64,000 bases of DNA from GCA-2748575 sp965222725 (GTDB lineage: Bacteria > Pseudomonadota > Gammaproteobacteria > Pseudomonadales > Ketobacteraceae). Location: the NCBI GenBank assembly GCA_965222725.1, contig OZ244969.1, positions 744,001 to 808,000 on the forward strand. Reading direction: 5' to 3'. Made by a program: the position numbers and the translations under genes. Each line of letters starts with the position of its first letter. The first letter of the stretch is position 1. Under the pieces are notes generated by a model. It made no database searches. It saw only the letters and a program-made list of their open reading frames with translations, and was not told the origin of the DNA. This document shows, piece after piece, positions 31,468 through 40,754 of this stretch.

Positions 31468-31612
31468 CGGGAACCTCTTAAATAAAATGCAGGTCTGTAA
31501 TGCACGGAAAGACGGTGTATCCTACCATTTGTGCCCATGATAAACAGCTATTTTCCCTGAGAGTTCAATGAGTCAGGGACCATTGTCAACAGCATTTGCA
31601 AAAAGGAAGACC

Positions 31613-33004
31613 ATGACAGAAGTGACGCCCGGAAAATCCATTTTCCGCCTCCTGACGGCCTGTTCCATGGCTCTGCTGACCACAGCAGCCCCGGCGGAAT
31701 CTGACGCCGGAAACACGCCACTGAGCCCCGCCGAACGCACCTTTGAAACGCAGCTGGATAACGGCATGAAGGTTGTTGTGCGGGAAGATCACCGGGCACC
31801 GGTGATGGTAAGCCAGGTGTGGTACAAGGTGGGCTCCAGTTATGAGCCCGTGGGCATGACCGGTGTATCCCATGTGCTGGAGCATATGATGTTCAAGGGC
31901 ACCCCCAAAGTGCCTACCGGGGAGTTTTCCAAACTCGTGGCCAAGTACGGCGGCTCGGAAAACGCCTTTACCAGTTACGATTACACCGGTTATTACCAGA
32001 TGATGCAGGCCAATAACCTGGCCCTGAGTTTTGAGCTGGAAGCCGACCGCATGCGCAATGCCCTGCTGCCGGAGGAAGAATTCAAAAAAGAAATAGAAGT
32101 GGTGAAAGAAGAACGCCGCCTGCGCACCGATGACAATCCCAACGCCCGCACTTATGAACGCTTTATGGCCGCGGCTTATCTGTCCAGCGGATATCACCAC
32201 CCCATTATCGGCTGGATGCATGACCTGGATAATCTGAGCCTGGATCAGGTACAGGACTGGTATGAAACCTGGTACGCCCCCAACAATGCCATTCTGGTGG
32301 TGGTGGGCGATGTTCACCACCAGGAAGTGTTCGAGCTGGCGCAACGTTTTTTTGGCCCGCTCAAACCCAGCACCCTGCCCCGCACCCCCACCAACAAGGA
32401 AGCACCTTCATTAGGAGAACGCCGGCTGGAAGTGCGGGTACCGGCCCAGTTACCGGCGCTGTATATGGGCTATAACGTACCCGGCATTAATACCGCCGAT
32501 GAAGAATGGGAAATTTACGCCCTGCGCATGCTGGCAGGCGTACTGGACGGCGGTTACAGTGCCCGGATTGAAACCGAGATTATTCGCGAGCAACAGATTG
32601 CCGCCAGTGCCGGTGCCGGTTATGGGGGCTTCTCCCTTGGCGACACCCTGTTTTACCTGAGCGCCACACCCGCCAATGACCACAGCCTGCAAGAACTGGA
32701 AACCGCCCTGCAGAAACAACTGCAACGTTTACAGAACGAACTGCCCACCGCCGAAGAGATGCAACGGGTAAAAGCCCAGGTGATTTCCGACATTGTTTAC
32801 CAGCAGGATTCCATCAGCAGCCAGGCCAACCAGATCGGGCGCATGGAATCCATTGGCCGCTCCTGGAAGGAGATGGATCTTTACGTGGAAAAACTCAGCG
32901 CTATTACACCGGAACAGGTTCAGGCGGTGGCAAAAAAATACCTGGTACCCGCCCGCAAAACGGTTGCGCAACTGATTCCAAGCACTAAGGAAAGCAATCA
33001 CTGA
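31613..33004 (+). CDS. M16 family zinc peptidase, catalytic member
   Basis: A secreted insulinase/pitrilysin-family peptidase of 463 aa. The inverted zinc motif HVLEH (H87, E90, H91) with the downstream EVVKEERRLR Glu is intact. A signal peptide ends near TTAAPA. The frame opens at 31568 but the ATG at 31613 has an AAGGAAG site. It overlaps the second M16 gene by 1 bp; such pairs work as heterodimers in the periplasm. The substrates are unknown. Confidence 0.92.
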   Translation: MTEVTPGKSIFRLLTACSMALLTTAAPAESDAGNTPLSPAERTFETQLDNGMKVVVREDHRAPVMVSQVWYKVGSSYEPVGMTGVSHVLEHMMFKGTPKVPTGEFSKLVAKYGGSENAFTSYDYTGYYQMMQANNLALSFELEADRMRNALLPEEEFKKEIEVVKEERRLRTDDNPNARTYERFMAAAYLSSGYHHPIIGWMHDLDNLSLDQVQDWYETWYAPNNAILVVVGDVHHQEVFELAQRFFGPLKPSTLPRTPTNKEAPSLGERRLEVRVPAQLPALYMGYNVPGINTADEEWEIYALRMLAGVLDGGYSARIETEIIREQQIAASAGAGYGGFSLGDTLFYLSATPANDHSLQELETALQKQLQRLQNELPTAEEMQRVKAQVISDIVYQQDSISSQANQIGRMESIGRSWKEMDLYVEKLSAITPEQVQAVAKKYLVPARKTVAQLIPSTKESNH

Positions 33005-34542
33005 TGACATCACCACAACCATCAAACAATGCCCGCTTCAGTCGCAAATCGCTGAATATTATTATTTTGCTGACATCGGTAATGATACTGGTGTTTATGA
33101 ATCTCCCCGGCAGCAAAATACCGGAAGACGAGAAAAACCCGCCGACGCCTTTGTCGGAAGAAAAGTCCGCTGAACTGTTTTCTGATGCAGACAGTGAACC
33201 GGTTGCCGATAAACTGGAATCCCTGGACATCATTAACAGCAAACCCACCGTCAGCCACAAGGTGAATATTCAGTCCTGGAATACCGGCAAAGGTGCCAGA
33301 GTGTTGTTTGTGGAATCCCACGAAGTGCCCATGCTGGATATTCGCCTGGTGTTTGATGCCGGCAGCGCCCGGGATGACAACAACCCCGGCACGGCACTCT
33401 TTGTGAACGCCATGCTGAATGAAGGCACTGCAAACTATTCTGTGGATGACATTGCCAAGCGCTTTGAAGGACTGGGGGCCGATTTCAGTAACGGCGCCTA
33501 TCGTGATCAGGCCATTGCATCTTTACGCACGCTGTCTGATCCGGAGTTTCGCCAGCCGGCACTGGATATGTTTTATGAAGTGGTGGCAAAGCCCAGCTTT
33601 CCTGACACCAGCATGGAGCGCATTCGAGAGCAGCTGCTGATTTCACTGGAACATCAAAAGCAACGCCCCGGCACGGTGGCATCCCACCGGTTTTATGAAA
33701 CCCTGTATCAGGGCCATCCTTACGGTATTCCCACCGACGGCACTCAAGACTCAATCCGGCAACTGACCAAAGCGCAACTGCAGGCGTTCCATCAGCGTTA
33801 CTATGTGGCCAGTAATGCCGTGATTGCAGTGGTAGGCGATATCAGCACCGAAGAAGCCAAAGCCATTGCCAGTGCCATTGATGCAGCCTTGCCCGCCGGC
33901 ACACCGGCCAGCCGTTTACCCACGCCGGAGGCAGCCACCACGGCACAAAAGAAGCAGGTAGAGTTTCCTTCCACGCAAAGCCATGTGTTGTACGGCGCCA
34001 CCAGCATCAAACGCAGCGATCCGTTACGTTACGCACTGATGGTGGGCAATCATATTCTGGGGGGCGGCGGTTTTACCTCGCGTCTGAATCAGGTGGTGCG
34101 TCAGGATAACGGCCTGGCTTACAGCGTTTACAGTTACTTTTCCCCCATGGCAGTGAACGGGCCTTTTGTAATGGGCCTGCAAACCCGTAACGATCAGCGG
34201 GAACAGGCACTGGCGTTAATGCAAAGCACCTTGCAAACGTTTATTGATGAAGGCCCCACCGCCGAAGAACTGGATGACGCCAAGCGTAATATCATTAACA
34301 GTTTTCCGTTAAGTGTGGCCAGCAACAGCAGTATTGTGGGGAACCTTGGGGCCATCGGTTTTTACGATCTGCCGCTGGATTACCTGGATACCTATCTGCA
34401 AAAAATAGAAGCGGTGACGGCAGAGGATATTCAGTCGGCTTTCAACCAAACCATTACGCAGGACAACATGCTGACCGTAATAGTTGGCCCTACACTTGAA
34501 AACAACACCGAGGAAAACAACAACACCGATGGCCAGGAGTAA
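33004..34542 (+). CDS. M16 family peptidase-like protein, non-catalytic partner
   Basis: A 512-aa M16 homolog without the HxxEH motif: the equivalent region reads ALFVNAMLNEGT. One N-terminal hydrophobic segment (about 18-34) probably anchors it to the inner membrane. It retains the family C-terminal R/Y region near RQDNGLAYSVYSYFS, as in substrate-binding M16 subunits. It is translationally coupled to the catalytic member and to rsmD, and is likely its structural partner. Confidence 0.88.
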   Translation: MTSPQPSNNARFSRKSLNIIILLTSVMILVFMNLPGSKIPEDEKNPPTPLSEEKSAELFSDADSEPVADKLESLDIINSKPTVSHKVNIQSWNTGKGARVLFVESHEVPMLDIRLVFDAGSARDDNNPGTALFVNAMLNEGTANYSVDDIAKRFEGLGADFSNGAYRDQAIASLRTLSDPEFRQPALDMFYEVVAKPSFPDTSMERIREQLLISLEHQKQRPGTVASHRFYETLYQGHPYGIPTDGTQDSIRQLTKAQLQAFHQRYYVASNAVIAVVGDISTEEAKAIASAIDAALPAGTPASRLPTPEAATTAQKKQVEFPSTQSHVLYGATSIKRSDPLRYALMVGNHILGGGGFTSRLNQVVRQDNGLAYSVYSYFSPMAVNGPFVMGLQTRNDQREQALALMQSTLQTFIDEGPTAEELDDAKRNIINSFPLSVASNSSIVGNLGAIGFYDLPLDYLDTYLQKIEAVTAEDIQSAFNQTITQDNMLTVIVGPTLENNTEENNNTDGQE

Positions 34543-35113
34543 GTCAGCGCAGGCAGTACACCAGCTGCGGATTATTGGCGGCAACTGGCGCGGACGCAAA
34601 CTCAGCTTTACACCGGAAGAAGGCCTGCGCCCGACGCTGGACCGCTACCGGGAAACCCTGTTCAACTGGCTGATGTTTGATGTGGAAGGTGCCTGTTGCC
34701 TGGATCTGTTTGCCGGCAGCGGCGCACTGGGACTGGAAGCCCTGTCCCGGGGTGCCGCCCATTGCACTTTTGTGGATGCCTCACGCCACGCCAGTAGCCA
34801 GATACGCAGCCACCTGAAAACCCTGCAGTGCGAGCAGGCCAACGTATGCCATGAAGACGCCCTGCACTGGCTGGATACGAATACGCAGCGGTTTGATCTG
34901 GTGTTTCTTGATCCGCCGTTTCACCGGGACATGATGAACGCGGTACTGGAACGGCTTTTAGCAGACGGTTATATAAATGACCACGGTTATATCTATATCG
35001 AATCCGAAGCCGGTTACCAGTTGCCTCCCCTGCCGAAAAACTGGGAACTGAGTCGGCAGAAATCAGCAAAAAATAAAGTATTTTTTCTTATAAGAAAATT
35101 GCCTCAACCCTAA
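34529..35113 (+). CDS. rsmD: 16S rRNA m2G966 methyltransferase RsmD
   Basis: Methylates G966 of 16S rRNA. The 194-aa protein begins MARSKSAQAVHQ and RIIGGNWRGRKL; SAM motif DLFAGSGALGLEALSRGA and catalytic DLVFLDPPF are clear. The start at 34529 overlaps the M16 gene by 14 bp; the longer frame to 34484 is not typical. Confidence 0.95.
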   Translation: MARSKSAQAVHQLRIIGGNWRGRKLSFTPEEGLRPTLDRYRETLFNWLMFDVEGACCLDLFAGSGALGLEALSRGAAHCTFVDASRHASSQIRSHLKTLQCEQANVCHEDALHWLDTNTQRFDLVFLDPPFHRDMMNAVLERLLADGYINDHGYIYIESEAGYQLPPLPKNWELSRQKSAKNKVFFLIRKLPQP

Positions 35114-35234
35114 TTGGTTTCCATATCAACAGCTTACACCCCATGACTGCCGCTGCTTAACTTTGGTGGATATTGTCAGTTTACGCCCCCTCTGACTATC
35201 CTTAACGGATGAATATCAGTAGGAGTAATCGGGT

Positions 35235-36629
35235 ATGTCCATTTCCAGCAAAGTCGAGAAATGCCTTCTGGATCAGGGTATCAGTTATCAGGTTGTCGAT
35301 GGTGAACACCTTATGCCAATGCATGAACTAAAAAGCGCCAACGCGGTATCGGGGGAAGTCGTGACGATCAGCGTGATGCTGAGCGATACACTGGGCAAAC
35401 TGCAGGTACTGATGCCGAAAAACACCTTTCTGGATTTATCGGAATTGTGCGAACAACTGGGGCGCAACCTGAGAGCCGTACCACCGGAAGAACAATCCCG
35501 GCTGGCCAATGAACAGGGTGCCGAGACCCTGCCGGCCATTCCCTCCCTGTACAACATGCCCATTGTGGTGGATTCCCGCCTGATGGAGAGCGAAAAGATT
35601 TATCTGGATTCCGGGCACGACGGTTTTTACATCGAAATGTCCAGCGAGGAATTCAAGAAGGCACTGGGCCAGGCGGATATCGGTAACTTCTGTATTCCCA
35701 TTGCCAAACTGAGAGACACCATTGAACGGGATGACCGCGCTGAACTGGAACAGGCGGTGCAGCAATTTACCACCCTGCGGATTAAACAACGCCTGGATCA
35801 GACCCTGGAAATGCCGCCGCTACCCGATACCGCCGAACGCATTATTCAATTGCGCCTGGACCCGGAAGCCGGCGTAGGCGAGCTGGCGGAAATCGTGGAA
35901 AAAGATCCCAGCCTTGCCGCACAGGTAGTGAGCTGGGCAAGCTCCCCCTATTATGCCGCCCCGGGGACCATCCGCTCGGTGCACGATGCAGTAGTAAGAG
36001 TACTGGGATTTGATCTGGTGATTAACCTGGCGCTGGGACTGGCCCTGGGTAAATCCCTGGAAGTACCCAGAGACGGCGTTTACGGTGTGAACCCTTACTG
36101 GCAGGAATCCGTTTACACCGCCGCCATGGCCGAAGGGCTGGTAAAAGCCATTTCTGCTGATTACCGGCCGTCGCTGGGCCTTGCCTACCTGACCGGGCTG
36201 CTGCACAACTATGGCTACCTGGTACTGGCCCATGTGTTTCCGCCCCATTATCAGTTGGTGAACCGTTATATCGAAGCCAACCCCCATGTGAATCACTCAT
36301 ACCTGGAGCGCCACCTGATCGGCGTGTGCCGCGAACAGATCGGTTCGTTGCTGATGGAGTCCTGGTCCATGCCGGAAGAAGTGGTTACCGGCACCCGCTG
36401 GCATCATATGGCGGACTTTAAAGGCAATAACAAGGAATACGCCAACGTGCTCTTTGTGGCAGTAAACCTGCTGAAAGGCGCGGGCCTGTATCAGGGCGAT
36501 GCGGAAACCATTCCACCACAATTGTATGCCGCACTGAATCTGGACCCGGTGGATGCAGAAGCCGCACTGCAGAAAATTATCGACGGCAAAGATGATTTGC
36601 TGGGGATGGCTCGTAATCTGGGTGGCTGA
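35235..36629 (+). CDS. YbaK-like plus HDOD domain protein
   Basis: A 464-aa cytosolic protein. Residues about 1-150 resemble the YbaK/ProX aminoacyl-tRNA deacylase fold (SYQVVDGEHLMPMHE, VLMPKNTFLDLSELC). Residues about 190-400 are an HDOD domain (MPPLPDTAERIIQLRLDP, AAQVVSWASSPYY, LTGLLHNYGYLVLAH). HDOD proteins are linked to signalling but lack the catalytic HD ligands of phosphohydrolases. The fusion occurs in related gammaproteobacteria; its role is not known to me. Confidence 0.8.
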   Translation: MSISSKVEKCLLDQGISYQVVDGEHLMPMHELKSANAVSGEVVTISVMLSDTLGKLQVLMPKNTFLDLSELCEQLGRNLRAVPPEEQSRLANEQGAETLPAIPSLYNMPIVVDSRLMESEKIYLDSGHDGFYIEMSSEEFKKALGQADIGNFCIPIAKLRDTIERDDRAELEQAVQQFTTLRIKQRLDQTLEMPPLPDTAERIIQLRLDPEAGVGELAEIVEKDPSLAAQVVSWASSPYYAAPGTIRSVHDAVVRVLGFDLVINLALGLALGKSLEVPRDGVYGVNPYWQESVYTAAMAEGLVKAISADYRPSLGLAYLTGLLHNYGYLVLAHVFPPHYQLVNRYIEANPHVNHSYLERHLIGVCREQIGSLLMESWSMPEEVVTGTRWHHMADFKGNNKEYANVLFVAVNLLKGAGLYQGDAETIPPQLYAALNLDPVDAEAALQKIIDGKDDLLGMARNLGG

Positions 36630-36634
36630 GCGCT

Positions 36635-36687
36635 AGTCTCACTCTCAAAACCAGTCTCACCATCAAAACCAGGCCTACCATCAAACC
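36635..36687. repeat. Imperfect 18-bp tandem triplicate
   Basis: Three copies of a unit like AGTCTCACCATCAAAACC at 36635-36652, 36653-36670 and 36671-36687, directly after the HDOD stop codon. They are too few and too close for CRISPR; replication slippage is likely. Confidence 0.6.
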
Positions 36688-36759
36688 AGGACCAACGCAT
36701 CGAGCTGGCCGGCTCAGGTATTCTGCTGCATATGGCAATCACCTGAGCTGCCGTCCGGT

Positions 36760-36872
36760 CACAGGTTTTTGTTATCCGCGTCACAAGTTCTTGTGTGTAT
36801 CAAATTTTCGTGACCCTTCAAAACATCTATCTATCTGATTTAAAAGGAAAACAATCTTGGCACGATAACTGA
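36760..36872 (+). promoter_or_regulatory. sigma54-type promoter with two upstream activator boxes, ahead of the lpxR-like gene
   Basis: TTGGCACG (36857-36864) gives a -24 element; GG (36859-36860), 10 bp, then GA at the -12, weaker than the usual GC. Two 14-bp boxes lie upstream: CACAGGTTTTTGTT (36760-36773) and the full palindrome CACAAGTTCTTGTG (36782-36795). The same box appears before the divergent activator and the bufferin operon. Confidence 0.65.
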
Positions 36873-36919
36873 TATGTCGTGAGCATTCGATCTTTTCAGT
36901 ATTAGCGAGTTGAAAAAGA

Positions 36920-38002
36920 ATGCTCATGAAAATTTGGACAACGGCATCGGCCGCACTGGCTTTTGCTTACGCACTCAACGCAGCGGCCGCCAACCCCAGT
37001 GATTCAGTCGCAGCCAGGACCCTCCCGGAAAAAGAGGTTATCGCCATATCAATCGATAACGATCTGTTTGTACCCTCGACTACAGACCGGGACTTTACCG
37101 CAGGTATAGCCATTACCTATTCAGGCCGACCCGGACTTGAACATTGGCGCAAACTGGATGATATGACAGGAGCCATTGATCACTGGCTTGGCATTCAACC
37201 GGCCGCTGTAGCCGACAGTGACTATACGCCTTCCATTGAGTTCGGCGGTTATGGTTTTACACCGGACAATATTGAAAGCAAAGCAACAGAATACAACGAC
37301 CGGCCCTATGCCAGCCTGGTGTACCTGGCTGCTGGCCGCACCTACAATTCCACTGACGGTAACAGCGCCTGGACGTCGTCACTGACAATTGGCGCCCTGG
37401 GGCTGTCGCTGTTCGAAACAGCACAAAACCGGATTCACAGAACCATCGGCAGTGAACAGGCCGAAGGCTGGGATCATCAGATTTCAGATGGTGGCGAGCT
37501 TACTTTTCGCTATCAGGCCGCCTATCACAATTATTGGAATTCCAGCAGCAACCCTGCCCAGTTCAAAACCACTTACTTTGGTTCCCTTGGATATCTGACC
37601 GAAACAGGTATTGCCATATCTACACGACGCGGCAGAATTTCTTCTCCGGACAATCGCTTTAACCCCGAGCTTGTTTCCTATGGCGAGCGCGTGAACGAAG
37701 CAGCTGCCACGCCTTTTACCGGTGAAGAAAGTTATTTTTGGGGCGGTGCCGCTCTGAAAGTGCGATTTTACAACGCTTTTTTACAGGGGCAGTTTCGCGA
37801 CAGTCACCACACCCTGAGCGGCAGCGAACTACGTCCGGTGTTAGTCGAGGCATGGGCAGGTTACACCCGTAGTTTCAATCAAGGTTTCGATCGCAGCCTG
37901 AAGCTGAGTTACATCATTCGCGCCCAGTCTTCGGAAATTCGTCGTGGCGAGGGCGACCGCGGTTTGCTTTGGGGTGGCTTTGTATTGAGCCAATCGTTAT
38001 AG
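36920..38002 (+). CDS. LpxR-like (DUF2219) lipid A 3'-O-deacylase family protein
   Basis: A 360-aa outer-membrane beta-barrel protein. The signal peptide ends near NAAAA. ISIDNDLFVPSTTDRDFTAG, with the N/D-x-D and TDR residues, and YNDRPYASLVYLAAGRT fit the LpxR family, calcium-dependent enzymes that remove acyl chains from lipid A. The barrel ends ...VLSQSL. It is preceded by a sigma54-type promoter, so its expression probably follows the neighbouring activator. Catalytic activity is inferred. Confidence 0.75.
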   Translation: MLMKIWTTASAALAFAYALNAAAANPSDSVAARTLPEKEVIAISIDNDLFVPSTTDRDFTAGIAITYSGRPGLEHWRKLDDMTGAIDHWLGIQPAAVADSDYTPSIEFGGYGFTPDNIESKATEYNDRPYASLVYLAAGRTYNSTDGNSAWTSSLTIGALGLSLFETAQNRIHRTIGSEQAEGWDHQISDGGELTFRYQAAYHNYWNSSSNPAQFKTTYFGSLGYLTETGIAISTRRGRISSPDNRFNPELVSYGERVNEAAATPFTGEESYFWGGAALKVRFYNAFLQGQFRDSHHTLSGSELRPVLVEAWAGYTRSFNQGFDRSLKLSYIIRAQSSEIRRGEGDRGLLWGGFVLSQSL

Positions 38003-38020
38003 GCTATTCCTGTTTCGTAC

Positions 38021-39505
38021 CTATGCCGGCTTTTTAATACCATACTGCGCCAGCCGGTAAGCAAGGGTCGATGGCTTAACCCCCAGCAATTCCGCTGCGC
38101 CATCGGCTCCGGAAATTTTCCACCCTGTTTTTACCATTGCTTTGCGCAGGTTGGCCTTTTCCAGCAAACGAAATTCGCTTTCCGTCAGCACATCACTCTG
38201 ATCCCAATGCTGGGTAGATTCCGTATCCGCTTCACGAATATCGATGGGCATGGCCTGTTCCAGATTAAGCTTGTTGCTGCCGGCCGACAGAATCACAGCC
38301 CTTTCAATCACATTCTTGAGCTCACGAATATTGCCAGGCCAGTCGTGGTGTTTCAGGCGATTCACCTGGGCTTGCGTTAATGCCAACGGCTTGCGCCCCA
38401 GTTGCTGGCAGATGCAATGTATAAAGTGCTGGGCAATCGGCAATATATCGGCGGCACGCTCTTTTAAGGGTGGCACATCAACCGGAAATACCGAAAGCCG
38501 ATAAAAAAGATCCTCACGAAACCGGCCATGTTTTACCTCTTCCGCCAGGTCACGGTTCGTGGCAGCGATGATGCGCACGTTGACTTTCTGGGTCTTCTCA
38601 TCACCCACCCGTTCAAATTCACTTTCCTGAAGCGCGCGCAACAATTTGCCTTGCAGGTCCAATGGAATTTCACCCACTTCATCCAGAAACAGGGTGCCAT
38701 TGTTGGCCAACTGCATTTTGCCAACACGATCGCGATGGGCACCCGTAAAGGAACCACGCACATGGCCAAAAAACTCGCTTTCAAAAAGCTCTTTGGGAAT
38801 AGAGGCACAATTGACTTTTACCAGGGGACAATCAGCCCGATCACTGTTCATGTGGATAGCGCGGGCAACCATCTCTTTGCCCACGCCGGACTCACCCAGA
38901 ATCAATACGCTGGTAGGCGTGCTTGCCACCGCCTCAATTTGCGACAGCGTGCGCTTGAGCGCCTGGCTTTCGCCGATGATTTCACCAAAATTTGCGGTAA
39001 CATTGATTTCATCACGCAAGTAGTCGCGTTCCTGCTCCAACTGTTCCTTCAGATCTTTTATTTCTGCAAAGGCTTTAGCGCGTTCTTCCTCAATCTTTAT
39101 CTTTTCCGAAATATCCCGGAAAACAACCACCGCCCCTCTGAGTTTGCCATCCTCCCAGATCGGAGTGCTGGTGTATTCCACCGGAACAGGGTAGCCATCG
39201 GAGTGCCAGAAAACTTCATTGCTTACCTCATGAACCTCACCGTCTTTTATAGCAGCATAGATAGGGCAAGCCTCTATGGGGTAATGGCTACCATCTTTAT
39301 GGGTCTGGTGGTGTAGCTCATGGAGACAGGAACCAATAATTTCTTGCTCTTTCCAACCAAGAATTCTCTTGGCGGCTTCATTGGCAAAGGTGCCTCTACC
39401 TTCGCAATCCAGTCCGTAAATGCCTTCTCCAGCGGCCTTGAGGATTAGATGATGGAGTTGTTCCAGGCTGGAACACCCCGCCGATATTCCGGAAATCTCA
39501 TTCAT
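38021..39505 (-). CDS. PAS-AAA+ sigma54-dependent transcriptional activator
   Basis: A 494-aa enhancer-binding protein. An N-terminal PAS domain (about 15-135, containing HKDGSHYPIEACPIY) is followed by a coiled linker, then the AAA+ core with Walker A GESGVGKE, a GSFTGA loop (the normal motif is GAFTGA), Walker B GTLFLDEVGEIP and RIIAATNRDL. A C-terminal FIS-type helix-turn-helix (GAAELLGVKPSTLAYRLAQYGI) ends it. PAS suggests sensing of redox, small molecules or metals. It lies between two sigma54-type promoters that share the same upstream boxes and is likely their activator. Confidence 0.92.
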   Translation of the reverse strand: MNEISGISAGCSSLEQLHHLILKAAGEGIYGLDCEGRGTFANEAAKRILGWKEQEIIGSCLHELHHQTHKDGSHYPIEACPIYAAIKDGEVHEVSNEVFWHSDGYPVPVEYTSTPIWEDGKLRGAVVVFRDISEKIKIEEERAKAFAEIKDLKEQLEQERDYLRDEINVTANFGEIIGESQALKRTLSQIEAVASTPTSVLILGESGVGKEMVARAIHMNSDRADCPLVKVNCASIPKELFESEFFGHVRGSFTGAHRDRVGKMQLANNGTLFLDEVGEIPLDLQGKLLRALQESEFERVGDEKTQKVNVRIIAATNRDLAEEVKHGRFREDLFYRLSVFPVDVPPLKERAADILPIAQHFIHCICQQLGRKPLALTQAQVNRLKHHDWPGNIRELKNVIERAVILSAGSNKLNLEQAMPIDIREADTESTQHWDQSDVLTESEFRLLEKANLRKAMVKTGWKISGADGAAELLGVKPSTLAYRLAQYGIKKPA

Positions 39506-39545
39506 AACGCTGACTATCCATAGGATTTCTGACCTTTCTCAGGCT

Positions 39546-39658
39546 AACAGTTTTTTGTGAGCCCATCCTCAGCTTTTTGTGATTCACAGATTTCTGAGAC
39601 CACCCTTAAAGCGCATCTCATTGATTTTAAATGTTTTTTCAGTTGGCACGATATCTGT
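39546..39658 (+). promoter_or_regulatory. sigma54-type promoter with three activator boxes, ahead of the bufferin operon
   Basis: TTGGCACG (39643-39650), GG (39645-39646), 10 bp, then GT at the -12. Three 14-bp boxes lie upstream: AACAGTTTTTTGTG (39546-39559), CTCAGCTTTTTGTG (39568-39581) and CACAGATTTCTGAG (39585-39598). They also lie 41-93 bp before the divergent activator start, allowing autoregulation. Confidence 0.65.
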
Positions 39659-39751
39659 AATCAGTGGCTGGCAACTCTCAGACAATCCGGAAAGCAATTT
39701 GTGCAATGCGAGCCGCACATTTAACGACCAAACATTGGAAGGACCACGACC

Positions 39752-40072
39752 ATGAACCCCAGCACGACATTAAAGCAAGCAGCAACCGCAGCTTCTCTGT
39801 TTTTTGCCTGCCTGAACACAGCCAGTGCCGATCCCTTTGGCGAAACCGCAGTGATCACACAGGGCTACTCCCAGATCGCTCAATACAATCCCAAAGCGAG
39901 GTTACACCGGCCAGGCAAGCGCAGTTCAGAGAATAAACCTTCGCACCACAGAGTGGCGACCAAACCGGCACAACGTTGTGAGCGACCGCCGCGGTTACCC
40001 AAGAATGTCTCGGTCTACAAAAACAGACCTTGCCCAACAACACCCGGTGATACCGCTCATACAACGCAGTGA
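39752..40072 (+). CDS. Small secreted protein, first gene of the sigma54 operon
   Basis: A 106-aa protein with signal peptide MNPSTTLKQAATAASLFFAC and a likely cut after TASA. The mature part is basic and Pro/Arg-rich without known motifs. A GGAAGGA site precedes the ATG. The segment TAVITQGYSQIAQYNPKA faintly recalls the YHS protein next door (DVAIHGYDPVAYFTQHKA), so it might be a degraded relative, but that is weak. 40073-40220 shows nothing else. Confidence 0.5.
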   Translation: MNPSTTLKQAATAASLFFACLNTASADPFGETAVITQGYSQIAQYNPKARLHRPGKRSSENKPSHHRVATKPAQRCERPPRLPKNVSVYKNRPCPTTPGDTAHTTQ

Positions 40073-40220
40073 GTATGGCCAACCTGTTTTTTGGGTATGC
40101 AACCGCATGTCCAAAAATAACCAGGTGCTGACGGTTTGCCTGCCAGTAACACTGACATACCAACCACAGCACACACCAAAAACCAACTACTACCCATCAT
40201 TCTGAATAGAGGAACCAAAC

Positions 40221-40697
40221 ATGAAACCAGTACAAACCCTTAAAGTCGTCAGCACTGTTGTTGCACTTTTTATCAGCAGCCTGGGATTTGCAGCATCTGT
40301 CAACACCGGCAAAAACGATGTTGCCATTCATGGTTATGATCCGGTGGCCTACTTCACCCAGCACAAAGCGGTGGAAGGCTCAGCCAGATACACAGCCACC
40401 TATGAAGGCGCTATCTACCGTTTTTCCAGTAGCACCAACCGGGACACATTTAAATCCAACGCGGCCCAATACGCACCACAATTCGGCGGTTACTGCGCCA
40501 TGGGCGTAGCGCTGGACAAAAAACTGGATGTCGATCCCGATGCATTCCACATTGCCAACAACAAGCTCTATCTGAACCTGAACAAAGATGTTCAGAAGAA
40601 ATGGCTAACCGATGTGGATGGTCATCTCAAAACCGCTAATCGTATCTGGAATGGCATCGAGGATCTGCCCGTAGCCGTTGTGAATGCCGAGGACTGA
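40221..40697 (+). CDS. Secreted YHS-domain protein
   Basis: A 158-aa exported protein. The signal peptide ends near GFAAS. The YHS-type region begins AIHGYDPVAYFTQHKAVEG and includes FGGYCAMGVALDKKLDVDP and NNKLYLNLNKDVQKKW. YHS domains often occur in metal-handling proteins (copper P-type ATPases, for example); here one Cys is visible in GGYCAMG. Context, directly ahead of a bufferin gene, suggests a metal-stress role, which is inference. Confidence 0.8.
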   Translation: MKPVQTLKVVSTVVALFISSLGFAASVNTGKNDVAIHGYDPVAYFTQHKAVEGSARYTATYEGAIYRFSSSTNRDTFKSNAAQYAPQFGGYCAMGVALDKKLDVDPDAFHIANNKLYLNLNKDVQKKWLTDVDGHLKTANRIWNGIEDLPVAVVNAED

Positions 40698-40754
40698 TCG
40701 GGTCACTTAATCATCCGATGAGAACAACCAACATCTGAATTCAGGAGTTTAACG

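Noticed and set aside
33004..34542. An M16 pseudogene because the HxxEH motif is missing
   Set aside because: The frame is full-length and coupled to an active M16 gene; catalytically inactive partners are normal in this family.
36635..36687. A CRISPR array
   Set aside because: The 18-bp units are contiguous and imperfect, without spacers, and no cas gene is near.
39855..40172. A minus-strand ORF of 105 aa opposite the 39752 gene
   Set aside because: It has no ribosome site or known domain and would run against a well-formed signal-peptide gene.
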